A DNA stretch of 64,000 bases, taken from NCBI GenBank assembly GCA_963681975.1, contig OY820613.1, positions 3,782,001-3,846,000 of the forward strand. Direction: 5' to 3'. Numbering within the stretch: the first letter of the stretch is position 1; every line of letters begins with the position of its first letter. Source of the stretch: JANELJ01 sp024511395 (GTDB lineage Bacteria > Pseudomonadota > Gammaproteobacteria > GRL18). Made by a program: the position numbers and the translations under genes. The notes beneath the pieces were generated by a model. The model worked only from the letters and a program-made list of their open reading frames with translations, did no database searches and was not told the origin of the DNA. Of the stretch, positions 23,985 through 33,446 are shown one piece after another.

Positions 23985-26660
23985 ATGTCCAATCAGACTA
24001 TAAGTCCGGCGCTTGAGCAGGATATTGACCATCAGGAAACCCAGGAATGGCTTGAAGCTCTGGAGGTTGTACTGGAAAATGAAGGCCCGGAACGGGCTCA
24101 CTTCTTATTAGAGCAGCTTATTGATCAGCTGCGCCGATCCGGGGTAAACCTGCCGCATTCATCCAATACGGCTTATGTAAATACCATTCCTCCTCATCTG
24201 GAAAAAAGTATTCCCGGTGATTCGGCACTGGAAGCCCGGATCCGTTCTCTGATCCGTTGGAATGCTGTGGCCATGGTTGTAAAAGCCAATCGAAAGTCTT
24301 CTGAACTGGGCGGTCATATCGCCAGTTTTGCTTCTGCTGCAACTTTATATGATGTGGGCTTTAACTATTTCTTCCGTGCACCAACCCATGAACACAGCGG
24401 TGATCTGGTACTGTTCCAGGGGCACTCTGCACCGGGTATGTATGCCCGGGCGTTTCTGGAAGGGCGTTTAAATGAAGATCAGCTGGATCGTTTCCGTCAG
24501 GAAGTGGACGGCGGTGGTCTGTCCTCCTATCCTCACCCTTGGTTAATGCCGGATTTCTGGCAGTTTCCAACGGTATCTATGGGTCTGGGTCCCATTCAGT
24601 CCATTTATCAGGCGCGTTTTATGCGTTATATGCATGACCGCGGCCTGGCTGATACCCGTAAACGTAAAATCTGGTCCTTTATCGGAGACGGTGAAACTGA
24701 TGAACCGGAAACTCTGGGTGCTATTTCTCTGACATCCCGGGAGAAGCTGGACAACCTGATCTGGGTGATCAACTGTAATCTGCAGCGTCTGGATGGTCCG
24801 GTGCGCGGCAATGGCAAGATTATCCAGGAACTGGAAGCGACTTTCCGTGGTGTCGGCTGGAAAGTCATTAAAGTGATCTGGGGCAGTTATTGGGATCCTT
24901 TACTGGCCAAAGACAAAGACGGGCTGTTAAAGCGTCGTATGATGGAATGTGTGGACGGTGATTTCCAGAACTACAAGTCTAAGGACGGTGCCTATGTACG
25001 TGAACACTTCTTTGGCAAATATCCTGAGCTGAAAGCTATGGTGGCCAATATGTCTGATGATGACATCTGGCGCCTGAACCGCGGCGGTCATGATCCGCAC
25101 AAGGTTTATTCGGCCTATAAAGAAGCAGTCGAAACCGAAGGCCAACCAGTGGTCATTCTGGCGCATACCGTAAAAGGCTACGGCATGGGTTCTGCCGGTG
25201 AAGGGCAGATGCGTACTCACTCGCAGAAAAAGCTTGATGCCCAGGAAATGATTAACTATAAGAACCGCTTTAATATTCCCATCAGCGATGAACAGGCGGC
25301 TAAAGCAGAATATTTCCATCCAGGTAAAGACAGTGATGAATATAAATATCTGATGGCCCGTCGTGAAGCCTTGGGCGGTGTGCTGCCCGTGCGTAACCGC
25401 GTGGCGGCACCGCTGGAAATTCCCAAATTATCCATTTTTGATCCCCTGTTAAAAGGTTCCGGTGATCGGGAAATGTCCACCACCATGGCGTTTGTACGTA
25501 TGCTGACCTTATTAAGCCGCGACAAAAACATTGGTGATAATATTCTCCCCATTGTTCCGGATGAAGCCCGTACCTTTGGTATGGAAGGCATGTTCCGACA
25601 GCTGGGTATCTATTCTTCTGTTGGGCAGTTATATACCCCTCAGGATAAAGATCAGGTTATGTTCTATAAAGAAGACAAGTCTGGTCACATTCTGCAGGAA
25701 GGGATAAACGAAGCCGGCGCCATGTCCTCCTGGATAGCGGCGGCTACGTCCTACAGCACCAATGGCGTGAATATGATACCGTTTTATATTTACTATTCCA
25801 TGTTCGGTTTCCAGCGGGTTGGTGATCTGGCATGGATGGCCGGTGATATGCAGGCGCGCGGCTTCCTGCTGGGCGGTACGGCCGGCCGTACTACTCTGGC
25901 CGGTGAAGGTCTGCAGCATCAGGACGGTCATTCGCATATTATGGCGGCCACCATTCCTAACTGTATTACCTATGATCCGACCTTTGCCTATGAACTGGCG
26001 GTGATCATTCATGAAGGTATGCGGCGTATGTATAAGGAACAGGAAAATGTGTTCTACTACATTACCGTAATGAATGAAAACTACCCACAGCCTGTCATGC
26101 CTAAAGGCGTGGAAAAAGGCATACTCAAGGGTATGTATTTATTACAGGGTGGTGGTAAGCGCCGTAAGAAGATCCAGTTAATGGGTTCCGGTACTATTTT
26201 ACGGGAAGTCATTCAGGCCGCAGAAATACTGGACAAGGAATGGTCGGTGGATGCCGATGTCTGGAGTGTGACCAGTTACAATGAACTACGCCGTGAAGCA
26301 CAGGATGTTGACCGCTGGAATATGCTTCATCCGCTGGAAGAACCAAAGGTTTCCTATATTGAGAAGTGTCTGAAAGATCGCCGGGGTCCGGTATTATCGG
26401 CTACCGACTATATCAAGGGCTATTCGGATCAGATCAGAAAGTGGGTGCCGGCTCGTTATGAAGTGCTGGGTACTGATGGTTTTGGACGTTCTGATACCCG
26501 TGCCCAGTTACGTAAGCACTTTGAAGTTAATGCGGTTTATATCGTTGTGGCGGCTCTGAAAGTTCTGGCCGATGAGGGTCAGTTCCCAGCCGGTAAGGTT
26601 CAGGAAGCCATTGAGAAATACGGCATTGATGTCAATAAGCCAAATCCGGCTACGGCATAG
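23985..26660 (+). CDS. aceE: Pyruvate dehydrogenase E1 component (homodimeric)
   Basis: The 891-residue protein is the homodimeric E1 of gammaproteobacteria. It shows the thiamine diphosphate motif GDGETDEPE...NCNLQRLDGPV (about residues 230-270), the RHGNA-type histidine region near HSAPGMYARAF and the transketolase-like GITNE/QHQDGHSH segment further on. It decarboxylates pyruvate and acetylates the lipoyl domains of E2. It is first in an operon with aceF and lpd; the gap to aceF is 14 bp with GGAGGG. No damage is visible despite the IS load on both sides. Confidence 0.97.
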   Translation: MSNQTISPALEQDIDHQETQEWLEALEVVLENEGPERAHFLLEQLIDQLRRSGVNLPHSSNTAYVNTIPPHLEKSIPGDSALEARIRSLIRWNAVAMVVKANRKSSELGGHIASFASAATLYDVGFNYFFRAPTHEHSGDLVLFQGHSAPGMYARAFLEGRLNEDQLDRFRQEVDGGGLSSYPHPWLMPDFWQFPTVSMGLGPIQSIYQARFMRYMHDRGLADTRKRKIWSFIGDGETDEPETLGAISLTSREKLDNLIWVINCNLQRLDGPVRGNGKIIQELEATFRGVGWKVIKVIWGSYWDPLLAKDKDGLLKRRMMECVDGDFQNYKSKDGAYVREHFFGKYPELKAMVANMSDDDIWRLNRGGHDPHKVYSAYKEAVETEGQPVVILAHTVKGYGMGSAGEGQMRTHSQKKLDAQEMINYKNRFNIPISDEQAAKAEYFHPGKDSDEYKYLMARREALGGVLPVRNRVAAPLEIPKLSIFDPLLKGSGDREMSTTMAFVRMLTLLSRDKNIGDNILPIVPDEARTFGMEGMFRQLGIYSSVGQLYTPQDKDQVMFYKEDKSGHILQEGINEAGAMSSWIAAATSYSTNGVNMIPFYIYYSMFGFQRVGDLAWMAGDMQARGFLLGGTAGRTTLAGEGLQHQDGHSHIMAATIPNCITYDPTFAYELAVIIHEGMRRMYKEQENVFYYITVMNENYPQPVMPKGVEKGILKGMYLLQGGGKRRKKIQLMGSGTILREVIQAAEILDKEWSVDADVWSVTSYNELRREAQDVDRWNMLHPLEEPKVSYIEKCLKDRRGPVLSATDYIKGYSDQIRKWVPARYEVLGTDGFGRSDTRAQLRKHFEVNAVYIVVAALKVLADEGQFPAGKVQEAIEKYGIDVNKPNPATA

Positions 26661-26674
26661 GGAGGGAACCACTG

Positions 26675-27985
26675 ATGAGTAAGATGATAGAAGTATTTGT
26701 ACCGGATATCGGTGACTTTGATGATGTTGAAGTGATTGAAGTTCTGGTTGCCGAAGGGGATCATATTAATGAAGAAGATTCCCTGATCACTGTGGAATCG
26801 GATAAGGCCACTATGGAGATCCCCAGCAGTCATAGCGGAACTGTAGCCAAAATTAAAGTTAAGGTTGGTGAACGGGTATCAGAAGGTTCGCTGGTATTAT
26901 TACTGGATGCGGATTCTGCAGCAGAACCGGCAAAAGAAGAAGCGGTTGAAGCTCCTTCAGCCAGTGCCCCTGAACAAAAAGCAGCACCGGCTGCTCAAGC
27001 AACTGAAAAAGCAGCGACACCTGAAAAGCCGGCAGTACCTCCGGCCAGGCGCCCGCCGCCGACCCTTAATATTGATCACGATAATTTTAAACGGGCTCAT
27101 GCTTCTCCGGCGGTACGCAAGTTTACCCGGGAACTGGGTGTGGATCTGAGCAGGATCTCCGGTACCGGCCGCAATGGCCGTATCCTTAAGGAAAATGTGC
27201 AGGACTATGTTAAACAGGCCTTAAAAGCCTCTTCCGGCGGTACCAGCCTGAGTGTGGAACTCATGCCGGAAATTGATTTTTCCCAATGGGGTGATATTGA
27301 AACCAGCAAATTGTCCAAGATCAATATACTGACCGGCAAGTTCCTGCATCGTAACTGGGTGAATATTCCCCATGTCACGCAGTTTGACGAGGCGGATATT
27401 ACCGAGCTGGAAGCATTCCGTAAAAAGAGTAACCAGGAATACGCCGACAAGGGTGTTAAATTCACCATGGTGTCCTTCCTGATGAAAGCGGTAGTTGCAG
27501 CGCTGAAAGAATTTCCGCGTTTTAACTCTTCTCTGGATGCCTCCGGTGACGCCCTGATTTTGAAAAAATACTACCATATCGGTATTGCTGTGGCGACGCC
27601 GGACGGCTTGGTGGTGCCTGTTATCCGCGATGTGGATAAGAAGAGTCTGACCGAGCTGGCTACTGAGCTTAGAGAGGTTTCCGGGAAAGCCAGGGGTAAA
27701 AAACTCAAGCCTTCTGAAATGCAGGGCGGCTGTTTTACCATTTCCAGTCTTGGCGGCATTGGCGGCACCAGCTTTACGCCGATTGTTAATGCTCCGGAAG
27801 TGGCTATTCTGGGCGTTTCCCGCTCTAGAATGCAACTGGTCTGGAACGGTTCAGAATTTGAACCGCGCCTGATGTGCCCATTGTCTCTGTCTTATGATCA
27901 CCGGGTGATTGACGGTGCGGAAGGCGCGGCCTTCAGTGCCTTCCTGAGCCGAGTGCTGTCTGATGTACGCTATTTGCTGATGTAA
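26675..27985 (+). CDS. aceF: Pyruvate dehydrogenase E2, dihydrolipoamide acetyltransferase
   Basis: The protein has 436 residues. It has one lipoyl domain (about 1-78, modified lysine K44 in ESDKATMEIPS), an Ala/Pro-rich linker (80-130), a peripheral subunit-binding domain (about 134-170) and the acetyltransferase core ending in SYDHRVIDGAEG with catalytic H409. Only one lipoyl domain is present, against three in E. coli; a second lipoyl domain is on E3 in this operon. It passes acetyl groups to CoA. The next gene begins 15 bp downstream with GGGAGAG. Confidence 0.96.
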   Translation: MSKMIEVFVPDIGDFDDVEVIEVLVAEGDHINEEDSLITVESDKATMEIPSSHSGTVAKIKVKVGERVSEGSLVLLLDADSAAEPAKEEAVEAPSASAPEQKAAPAAQATEKAATPEKPAVPPARRPPPTLNIDHDNFKRAHASPAVRKFTRELGVDLSRISGTGRNGRILKENVQDYVKQALKASSGGTSLSVELMPEIDFSQWGDIETSKLSKINILTGKFLHRNWVNIPHVTQFDEADITELEAFRKKSNQEYADKGVKFTMVSFLMKAVVAALKEFPRFNSSLDASGDALILKKYYHIGIAVATPDGLVVPVIRDVDKKSLTELATELREVSGKARGKKLKPSEMQGGCFTISSLGGIGGTSFTPIVNAPEVAILGVSRSRMQLVWNGSEFEPRLMCPLSLSYDHRVIDGAEGAAFSAFLSRVLSDVRYLLM

Positions 27986-28000
27986 CCGGGAGAGATAAGA

Positions 28001-29788
28001 ATGAGTCAGATCATGGAATTAAAAGTCCCAGATATCGGCGATTTTGATGAAGTAGAAATTATTGAAGTGCTGGTGTCCGAGGGCGATACCATTAATGAAG
28101 AAGATCCGCTGATCACTGTGGAATCAGATAAGGCCAGTATGGAAATACCCTCCTCAGCTGCAGGTGTGGTCAAAGCCATTAAGGTTAATCTAGGTGACAA
28201 GGTATCAGAAGGTTCGGTTATTGCAGAACTGGAAACCACTGAAACAGCACAGGCGGAAACTGCTCCGTCCGAAGCAGAAACTGCAGTGTCGGAAGCAGAA
28301 CAGGATACTCCTGCTCAGGCCAGTGCCGAAGTAGAATCTGCGGCACTAGCTGCCGCCAGCTTCAGCGGTGATGTGGACATTCAGGCTCAGGTGGTCGTAC
28401 TGGGCTCCGGCCCTGGCGGTTATACTGCGGCCTTCCGTGCTGCAGATCTGGGTAAACAGGTGGTGCTGATTGAGAAGGATGATTTTCTGGGCGGTGTCTG
28501 TCTGAATGTCGGCTGTATTCCCTCCAAGGCACTACTGCACGTGGCCGAAGTGGTCAGTGAAGCCCGGGCGTTTTCCGAGCTGGGGGTGACCTATCAGGAG
28601 CCGGATATTGATATTAATAAACTGCGTGAGCATAAAAACAAAGTGGTGGGGCGTTTAACCGGCGGGCTGAAACAACTGGCCAAACAGCGCAAGGTGCAGA
28701 TTGTTAACGGCTACGGTAAATTTACTTCCCCCCATACCATTGCCGTTGAGGCGGCAGACGGTTCTGTGCAGGTGGTGGGCTTTGAGCATTGTATTATTGC
28801 TGCCGGTTCCTCGGTCACTAAACTGCCCTTTATTCCATGGGATGATGAGCGGGTCTGGGACTCAACCGATGCCTTGGAAGTTAACAATATACCTGAACGC
28901 CTGCTGGTGGTCGGCGGTGGTATTATCGGCCTGGAAATGGCCACGGTTTATCATGCCCTGGAGGCAAAGGTCACCGTGGTAGAACTGGGGTCGGGTCTGA
29001 TCCCAGGAGCTGATCGTGATCTGCTTAAGCCTTTTGAACGCACTCTGAAAAAACGTTATGAGAATATCTTTGTCAATACCCGGGTAACCGAATTGACCCC
29101 TACTGATGAAGGCATTGTGTGCAAGTTTGAAGGCAAAAAAGTACCGGAACAGGATACTTTTGATAATGTCTTGGTGGCCATTGGCCGTTCCCCGAACGGC
29201 AAGCTGATTGATGCGGACAAGGCCGGGGTACAGGTTAATGAATGCGGTTTTATTCCGGTGGATTCCCAGCAGCGCACTAATATTGAGCATATTTTTGCCA
29301 TTGGCGATGTGGTGGGGCAGCCCATGCTGGCTCATAAGGCGACTCATGAAGCCAAAGTGGCGGCTGAGGTCATTGACGGCCAGCCGCGGCATTTTGATGC
29401 CCGTACCATTCCATCAGTCGCCTATACCGATCCGGAAGTGGCCTGGTGCGGTCAGACTGAAGAGCAGCTTAAGGCTGAAGGCATTGACTATGAAAAAGGC
29501 GTATTCCCCTGGGCTGCCAGTGGACGAGCTTTATCGGTTGGAGCCGATGTGGGTATGACCAAGGTGTTATATGACAAAAATACCCACCAGATGCTGGGTG
29601 CCGGTATTTTAGGCAAGAACGCCGGTGAGCTGATTGCCGAAGCCGCTCTGGCCGTTGAAATGGGGGCAGAAATGGAAGATGTTGCCCTGACCATTCACCC
29701 ACATCCTACTCTGTCAGAAACGCTGGACTTTGCCACGGAAGTAGCTGAAGGTACCTGTACGGATATTTATCTGCCAAAGAAAAAATAG
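28001..29788 (+). CDS. lpdA: Dihydrolipoamide dehydrogenase E3 with N-terminal lipoyl domain
   Basis: The 595-residue protein starts with a lipoyl domain (about 1-78, K44 in ESDKASMEIPS), then a Glu/Ala-rich linker to about 125. The flavoprotein follows, with FAD motif GSGPGG (135-140), the redox disulfide C167/C172 (GGVCLNVGCIPSK), an NAD-binding GGGIIGLE segment and a C-terminal HxxxxE (HPHPTLSE). It reoxidises dihydrolipoamide with NAD. The lipoyl fusion is known from Neisseria and Ralstonia; the first 50 residues are nearly the same as those of AceF here, pointing to domain copying within the operon. Confidence 0.96.
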   Translation: MSQIMELKVPDIGDFDEVEIIEVLVSEGDTINEEDPLITVESDKASMEIPSSAAGVVKAIKVNLGDKVSEGSVIAELETTETAQAETAPSEAETAVSEAEQDTPAQASAEVESAALAAASFSGDVDIQAQVVVLGSGPGGYTAAFRAADLGKQVVLIEKDDFLGGVCLNVGCIPSKALLHVAEVVSEARAFSELGVTYQEPDIDINKLREHKNKVVGRLTGGLKQLAKQRKVQIVNGYGKFTSPHTIAVEAADGSVQVVGFEHCIIAAGSSVTKLPFIPWDDERVWDSTDALEVNNIPERLLVVGGGIIGLEMATVYHALEAKVTVVELGSGLIPGADRDLLKPFERTLKKRYENIFVNTRVTELTPTDEGIVCKFEGKKVPEQDTFDNVLVAIGRSPNGKLIDADKAGVQVNECGFIPVDSQQRTNIEHIFAIGDVVGQPMLAHKATHEAKVAAEVIDGQPRHFDARTIPSVAYTDPEVAWCGQTEEQLKAEGIDYEKGVFPWAASGRALSVGADVGMTKVLYDKNTHQMLGAGILGKNAGELIAEAALAVEMGAEMEDVALTIHPHPTLSETLDFATEVAEGTCTDIYLPKKK

Positions 29789-29831
29789 CCGCTAAATAAC
29801 CGTTCTGGAAAATTTCTTCTGTCCTGGAAGT

Positions 29832-29848
29832 GCGGGCATCCTGCCCGC
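29832..29848. repeat. Short GC-rich palindrome after lpdA
   Basis: GCGGGCA-TCC-TGCCCGC forms a 7-bp stem 44 bp after the lpdA stop. No T-run follows, so it is more likely an interspersed palindrome than the operon terminator. A related GGGCAGAATGCC lies at about 29885. Confidence 0.4.
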
Positions 29849-29981
29849 CTCCTGGATAAGCAGTAAATGCCGCTTATATACGTGGGCAGAATGCCGTGTT
29901 CCCTGCAAGACAGACGTATTGATTTAATAGTATTCATCTTCTAATCTTATAAGAGTCTTTTGTTATTAATGAGATATTGAT

Positions 29982-30328
29982 TTGTCTTTTTTTACTAGGA
30001 ATATCATACACTTTTCGTTTATATTTTTTCTGTTTCTGTGGTCTGCTGTACAGGCAGAGCAAGACACAGAGCACAGGCTGAATACCAAACGGGTTATTTT
30101 TATCGATTCCTATTACTATCCTGCTTATGAGTGGGCCGCGAGAGAAGTCAATGGTGCCCGTTCTATACTGGAATCTGCCGAAGTGGAAATGAAAGTGATT
30201 TCTATGGACACCAAGCACAATCCCGATGAAGACTATATTAAAGCCGCAGCATTAAAAGCCAAAGCCGAAATTGAACGCTATAAACCGGATTTAATTATTG
30301 CCTGTGATGATAATGCCAGTAAGTATTT
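29982..30328 (+). pseudogene. ABC_sub_bind-TM-HAMP-GGDEF-EAL sensor gene, 5' part
   Basis: The frame starts with TTG or an upstream codon and encodes a signal peptide (IIHFSFIFFLFLWSAVQA) and the start of a periplasmic ABC-substrate-binding-like domain (KRVIFIDSYYYPAYEWAAREVNGARSILE...PDLIIACDDNASKYL). IS5 copy 4 cuts it at 30329. The remainder of the periplasmic domain, probably about 200 residues, is missing from the window; sequence resumes after IS5 copy 5 at the second membrane helix. Members of this architecture sense a small ligand and change cyclic-di-GMP levels. Confidence 0.75.
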
Positions 30329-31828
30329 AGTCCGACCTGAATAAATCATAGCACATTGATTTATAAAGAAATATTGGCGAATTATGGGTGTTAAATTTGC
30401 AGGTTTTTGGTAAAATAAGCCTTATTACCTTGCAAATTTCCAGACCAGAATGAAGCCAGAGAAACAGCCAAAAATACCTCAGGAAGACCTGTTCAGGATG
30501 CGCCTTGAAAACATGCTGGACATAAACCATGAGTTGATTAAGTTATCAAAACACATAGATTGGGAAAGTCCTGATAAAGAATGGGGTGCTCTGTTTGTAT
30601 CCACTAAAGGTGCTCCTGCCATACGCACTCGATTGATTGCAGGATTGCATTACCTGAAACACCTGCATGATTTATCGGATGAACAGGTAGTAAAAGGCTG
30701 GACAGAAAATCCGTACTGGCAGTATTTCTGTGGTGAAGAATACTTTCAGCATAAAATGCCTATACACCCTGTGACCATGACCAAATGGCGTAACCGGCCG
30801 GGTAAATCAGGCAGTGAAAAATTACTGATTGAAACCATTAAAGCCGGACTAAAGAGTAAAACCATAAAGCCCGGCAGTTTAAAGAAAGTCACGGTAGATA
30901 CTACCGTACAGGAAAAGAACATCGCTTTTCCAACCGATTCAAAGCTCCTGAACAAAGCCAGAGAAAACCTGGTTAAACTGTCCAAAGAGCACGGTATTAA
31001 ACTGCGCCAGAACTATAATCGGGTTGGGCCGCAATATGTACTAATGGCCAGTCGTTATGCACATGCAAAACAGTTTAAACGCATGAAGAAAATGAACAAT
31101 AAACTGAAATCCCGTTTAGGTCGTGTTAAACGGGATATTGAACGACAACTGCCCAATTATTCTGTCGATATTCAGTCATTGTTTGAAGTAGCTCTAAAAC
31201 AGGCTCAGAAACTGATTGAGCAGGAGCAGCACAGTAAGAACAAGCTTTACAGTTTACATGCTCCTGAAGTTGAGTGTATCAGTAAAGGCAAAGCTCATAA
31301 GCCTTATGAATTTGGTGTTAAAGCCAGTATCGCGGTAACTAACAAGGAAGGCTTTGTTATTGGCGCTCAAAGTTGTCCGGGCAATCCTTATGATGGACAT
31401 ACCTTGCTGCCACAACTGGAACAAATAAAACAGTTTACAGCCGTACAGCCGGAACAGTGCTTTGTTGACCGGGGTTATCGTGGACATGAAGTAAAAGACA
31501 CTAAAGTTTTTATCTCAGGTCAGAAGCGAGGCATTACCCGAAGTATTAAAAAGGCATTAAAACGGCGCAGTGCGATTGAGCCTGAAATCGGTCATATGAA
31601 AAACGATGGCCGTTTAGATCGCTGCTACCTCAAAGGCACAGTCGGTGATGCCATTAATGTGGTTATGGTAGCCGCTGGACATAACTTAAGAAAGAACCTC
31701 AATAAGCTCCGGTTTTTATGGCTTAAAATTATTTCCGGTTTGATGGGATATTTTATCAAACCAGAACAATCAGCCGCTTTAAACCTGGCTTGATGTCAGA
31801 CTTAAAACGGTATTATTCAGGTTGAACT
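30329..31828 (+). mobile_element. IS5-family element, copy 4
   Basis: A full 1500-bp copy. The left flank is ATTT and the right flank AAAT, so this copy lacks a matching target duplication; its neighbour copy 5 has one. This fits loss of sequence next to its right end. Confidence 0.93.
30450..31793 (+). CDS. IS5-family transposase, copy 4 (intact)
   Basis: The 447-residue frame is complete with all three acidic catalytic residues. It differs from the consensus at a few positions (I361, T395, N418, F424). Confidence 0.93.
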   Translation: MKPEKQPKIPQEDLFRMRLENMLDINHELIKLSKHIDWESPDKEWGALFVSTKGAPAIRTRLIAGLHYLKHLHDLSDEQVVKGWTENPYWQYFCGEEYFQHKMPIHPVTMTKWRNRPGKSGSEKLLIETIKAGLKSKTIKPGSLKKVTVDTTVQEKNIAFPTDSKLLNKARENLVKLSKEHGIKLRQNYNRVGPQYVLMASRYAHAKQFKRMKKMNNKLKSRLGRVKRDIERQLPNYSVDIQSLFEVALKQAQKLIEQEQHSKNKLYSLHAPEVECISKGKAHKPYEFGVKASIAVTNKEGFVIGAQSCPGNPYDGHTLLPQLEQIKQFTAVQPEQCFVDRGYRGHEVKDTKVFISGQKRGITRSIKKALKRRSAIEPEIGHMKNDGRLDRCYLKGTVGDAINVVMVAAGHNLRKNLNKLRFLWLKIISGLMGYFIKPEQSAALNLA

Positions 31829-31832
31829 AAAT

Positions 31833-33332
31833 AGTCCGACCTGAATAAATCATAGCACATTGATTTATAAAGAAATGTTGGCGAATTATGGGTGTTAAAT
31901 TTGCAGGTTTTTGGTAAAATAAGCCTTATTACCTTGCAAATTTCCAGACCAGAATGAAGCCAGAGAAACAGCCAAAAATACCTCAGGAAGACCTGTTCAG
32001 GATGCGCCTTGAAAACATGCTGGACATAAACCATGAGTTGATTAAGTTATCAAAACACATAGATTGGGAAAGTCCTGATAAAGAATGGGGTGCTCTGTTT
32101 GTATCCACTAAAGGTGCTCCTGCCATACGCACTCGATTGATTGCAGGATTGCATTACCTGAAACACCTGCATGATTTATCGGATGAACAGGTAGTAAAAG
32201 GCTGGACAGAAAATCCGTACTGGCAGTATTTCTGTGGTGAAGAATACTTTCAGCATAAAATGCCTATACACCCTGTGACCATGACCAAATGGCGTAACCG
32301 GCCGGGTAAATCAGGCAGTGAAAAATTACTGATTGAAACCATTAAAGCCGGACTAAAGAGTAAAACTATCAAGCCAGGCAGTTTAAAGAAAGTCACGGTA
32401 GATACTACCGTACAGGAAAAGAACATCGCTTTTCCAACCGATTCAAAGCTCCTGAACAAAGCCAGAGAAAACCTGGTTAAACTGTCCAAAGAGCACGGTA
32501 TTAAACTGCGCCAGAACTATAATCGGGTTGGGCCGCAATATGTACTAATGGCCAGTCGTTATGCACATGCAAAACAGTTTAAACGCATGAAGAAAATGAA
32601 CAATAAACTGAAGTCCCGTTTAGGTCGTGTTAAACGGGATATTGAACGACAACTGCCCAACTATTCTGTTGATATTCAGTCATTGTTTGAAGTGGCACTG
32701 GAACAGGCTCAGAAACTGATTGAGCAGGAGCAGCACAGTAAGAACAAGCTTTACAGTTTACATGCTCCTGAAGTCGAGTGTATCAGTAAAGGCAAAGTTC
32801 ATAAGCCTTATGAATTTGGAGTTAAAGCCAGTATCGCGGTAACTAACAAGGAAGGCTTTGTTATTGGCGCTCAAAGTTGTCCGGGCAATCCTTATGATGG
32901 ACATACCTTGCTGCCACAACTGGAACAGATAAAACAGTTTACAGCCGTACAGCCGGAACAGTGCTTTGTTGACCGTGGTTATCGTGGACATGAAGTAAAA
33001 GACACTAAAGTTTTTATCTCAGGTCAGAAGCGAGGCGTTACCCGAAGTATTAAAAAGGCATTAAAACGGCGCAGTGCGATTGAGCCTGAAATCGGTCATA
33101 TGAAAAACGATGGCCGTTTAGATCGCTGCTACCTCAAAGGCACAGTCGGTGATGCCATTAATGTGGTTATGGTAGCCGCTGGACATAACTTAAGAAAGAT
33201 CCTCAATAAGCTCCGGCTTTTGTGGCTCAAAATTATTTCCGGTTTGATGGGATATTTTATCAAACCAGAACAATCAGCCGCTTTAAACCTGGCTTGATGT
33301 CAGGCTTAAAACGGTATTATTCAGGTTGAACT
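31833..33332 (+). mobile_element. IS5-family element, copy 5 (tandem with copy 4)
   Basis: A full 1500-bp copy in the same orientation, only 4 bp after copy 4. Duplication AAAT flanks it exactly (31829-31832, 33333-33336). Confidence 0.95.
31954..33297 (+). CDS. IS5-family transposase, copy 5 (intact)
   Basis: The 447-residue frame is complete. It shares the T395 change with copy 4, and V282 with copy 2, so copies exchange or inherit variants. Confidence 0.93.
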   Translation: MKPEKQPKIPQEDLFRMRLENMLDINHELIKLSKHIDWESPDKEWGALFVSTKGAPAIRTRLIAGLHYLKHLHDLSDEQVVKGWTENPYWQYFCGEEYFQHKMPIHPVTMTKWRNRPGKSGSEKLLIETIKAGLKSKTIKPGSLKKVTVDTTVQEKNIAFPTDSKLLNKARENLVKLSKEHGIKLRQNYNRVGPQYVLMASRYAHAKQFKRMKKMNNKLKSRLGRVKRDIERQLPNYSVDIQSLFEVALEQAQKLIEQEQHSKNKLYSLHAPEVECISKGKVHKPYEFGVKASIAVTNKEGFVIGAQSCPGNPYDGHTLLPQLEQIKQFTAVQPEQCFVDRGYRGHEVKDTKVFISGQKRGVTRSIKKALKRRSAIEPEIGHMKNDGRLDRCYLKGTVGDAINVVMVAAGHNLRKILNKLRLLWLKIISGLMGYFIKPEQSAALNLA

Positions 33333-33336
33333 AAAT

Positions 33337-33446
33337 AAAAAGCCATGTATTCCCGTCTCAATGACTACATTAATAGCATTATGGCGGGGCTGATAATTAT
33401 TGTTTTTATGGCCCTGTTTGCGGGATTTTTATTTTCCAGATACCTA
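33337..33446 (+). pseudogene. Sensor gene, membrane-helix fragment
   Basis: Between IS5 copy 5 and the IS630-family element the frame reads MYSRLNDYINSIMAGLIIIVFMALFAGFLFSRYL, a membrane-spanning helix with flanking charged residues. Removing the IS630-family element joins it in frame to YLVAQVQEILNQITEIKSGNL, the start of a HAMP domain, so it is the middle of the sensor gene. Confidence 0.8.
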
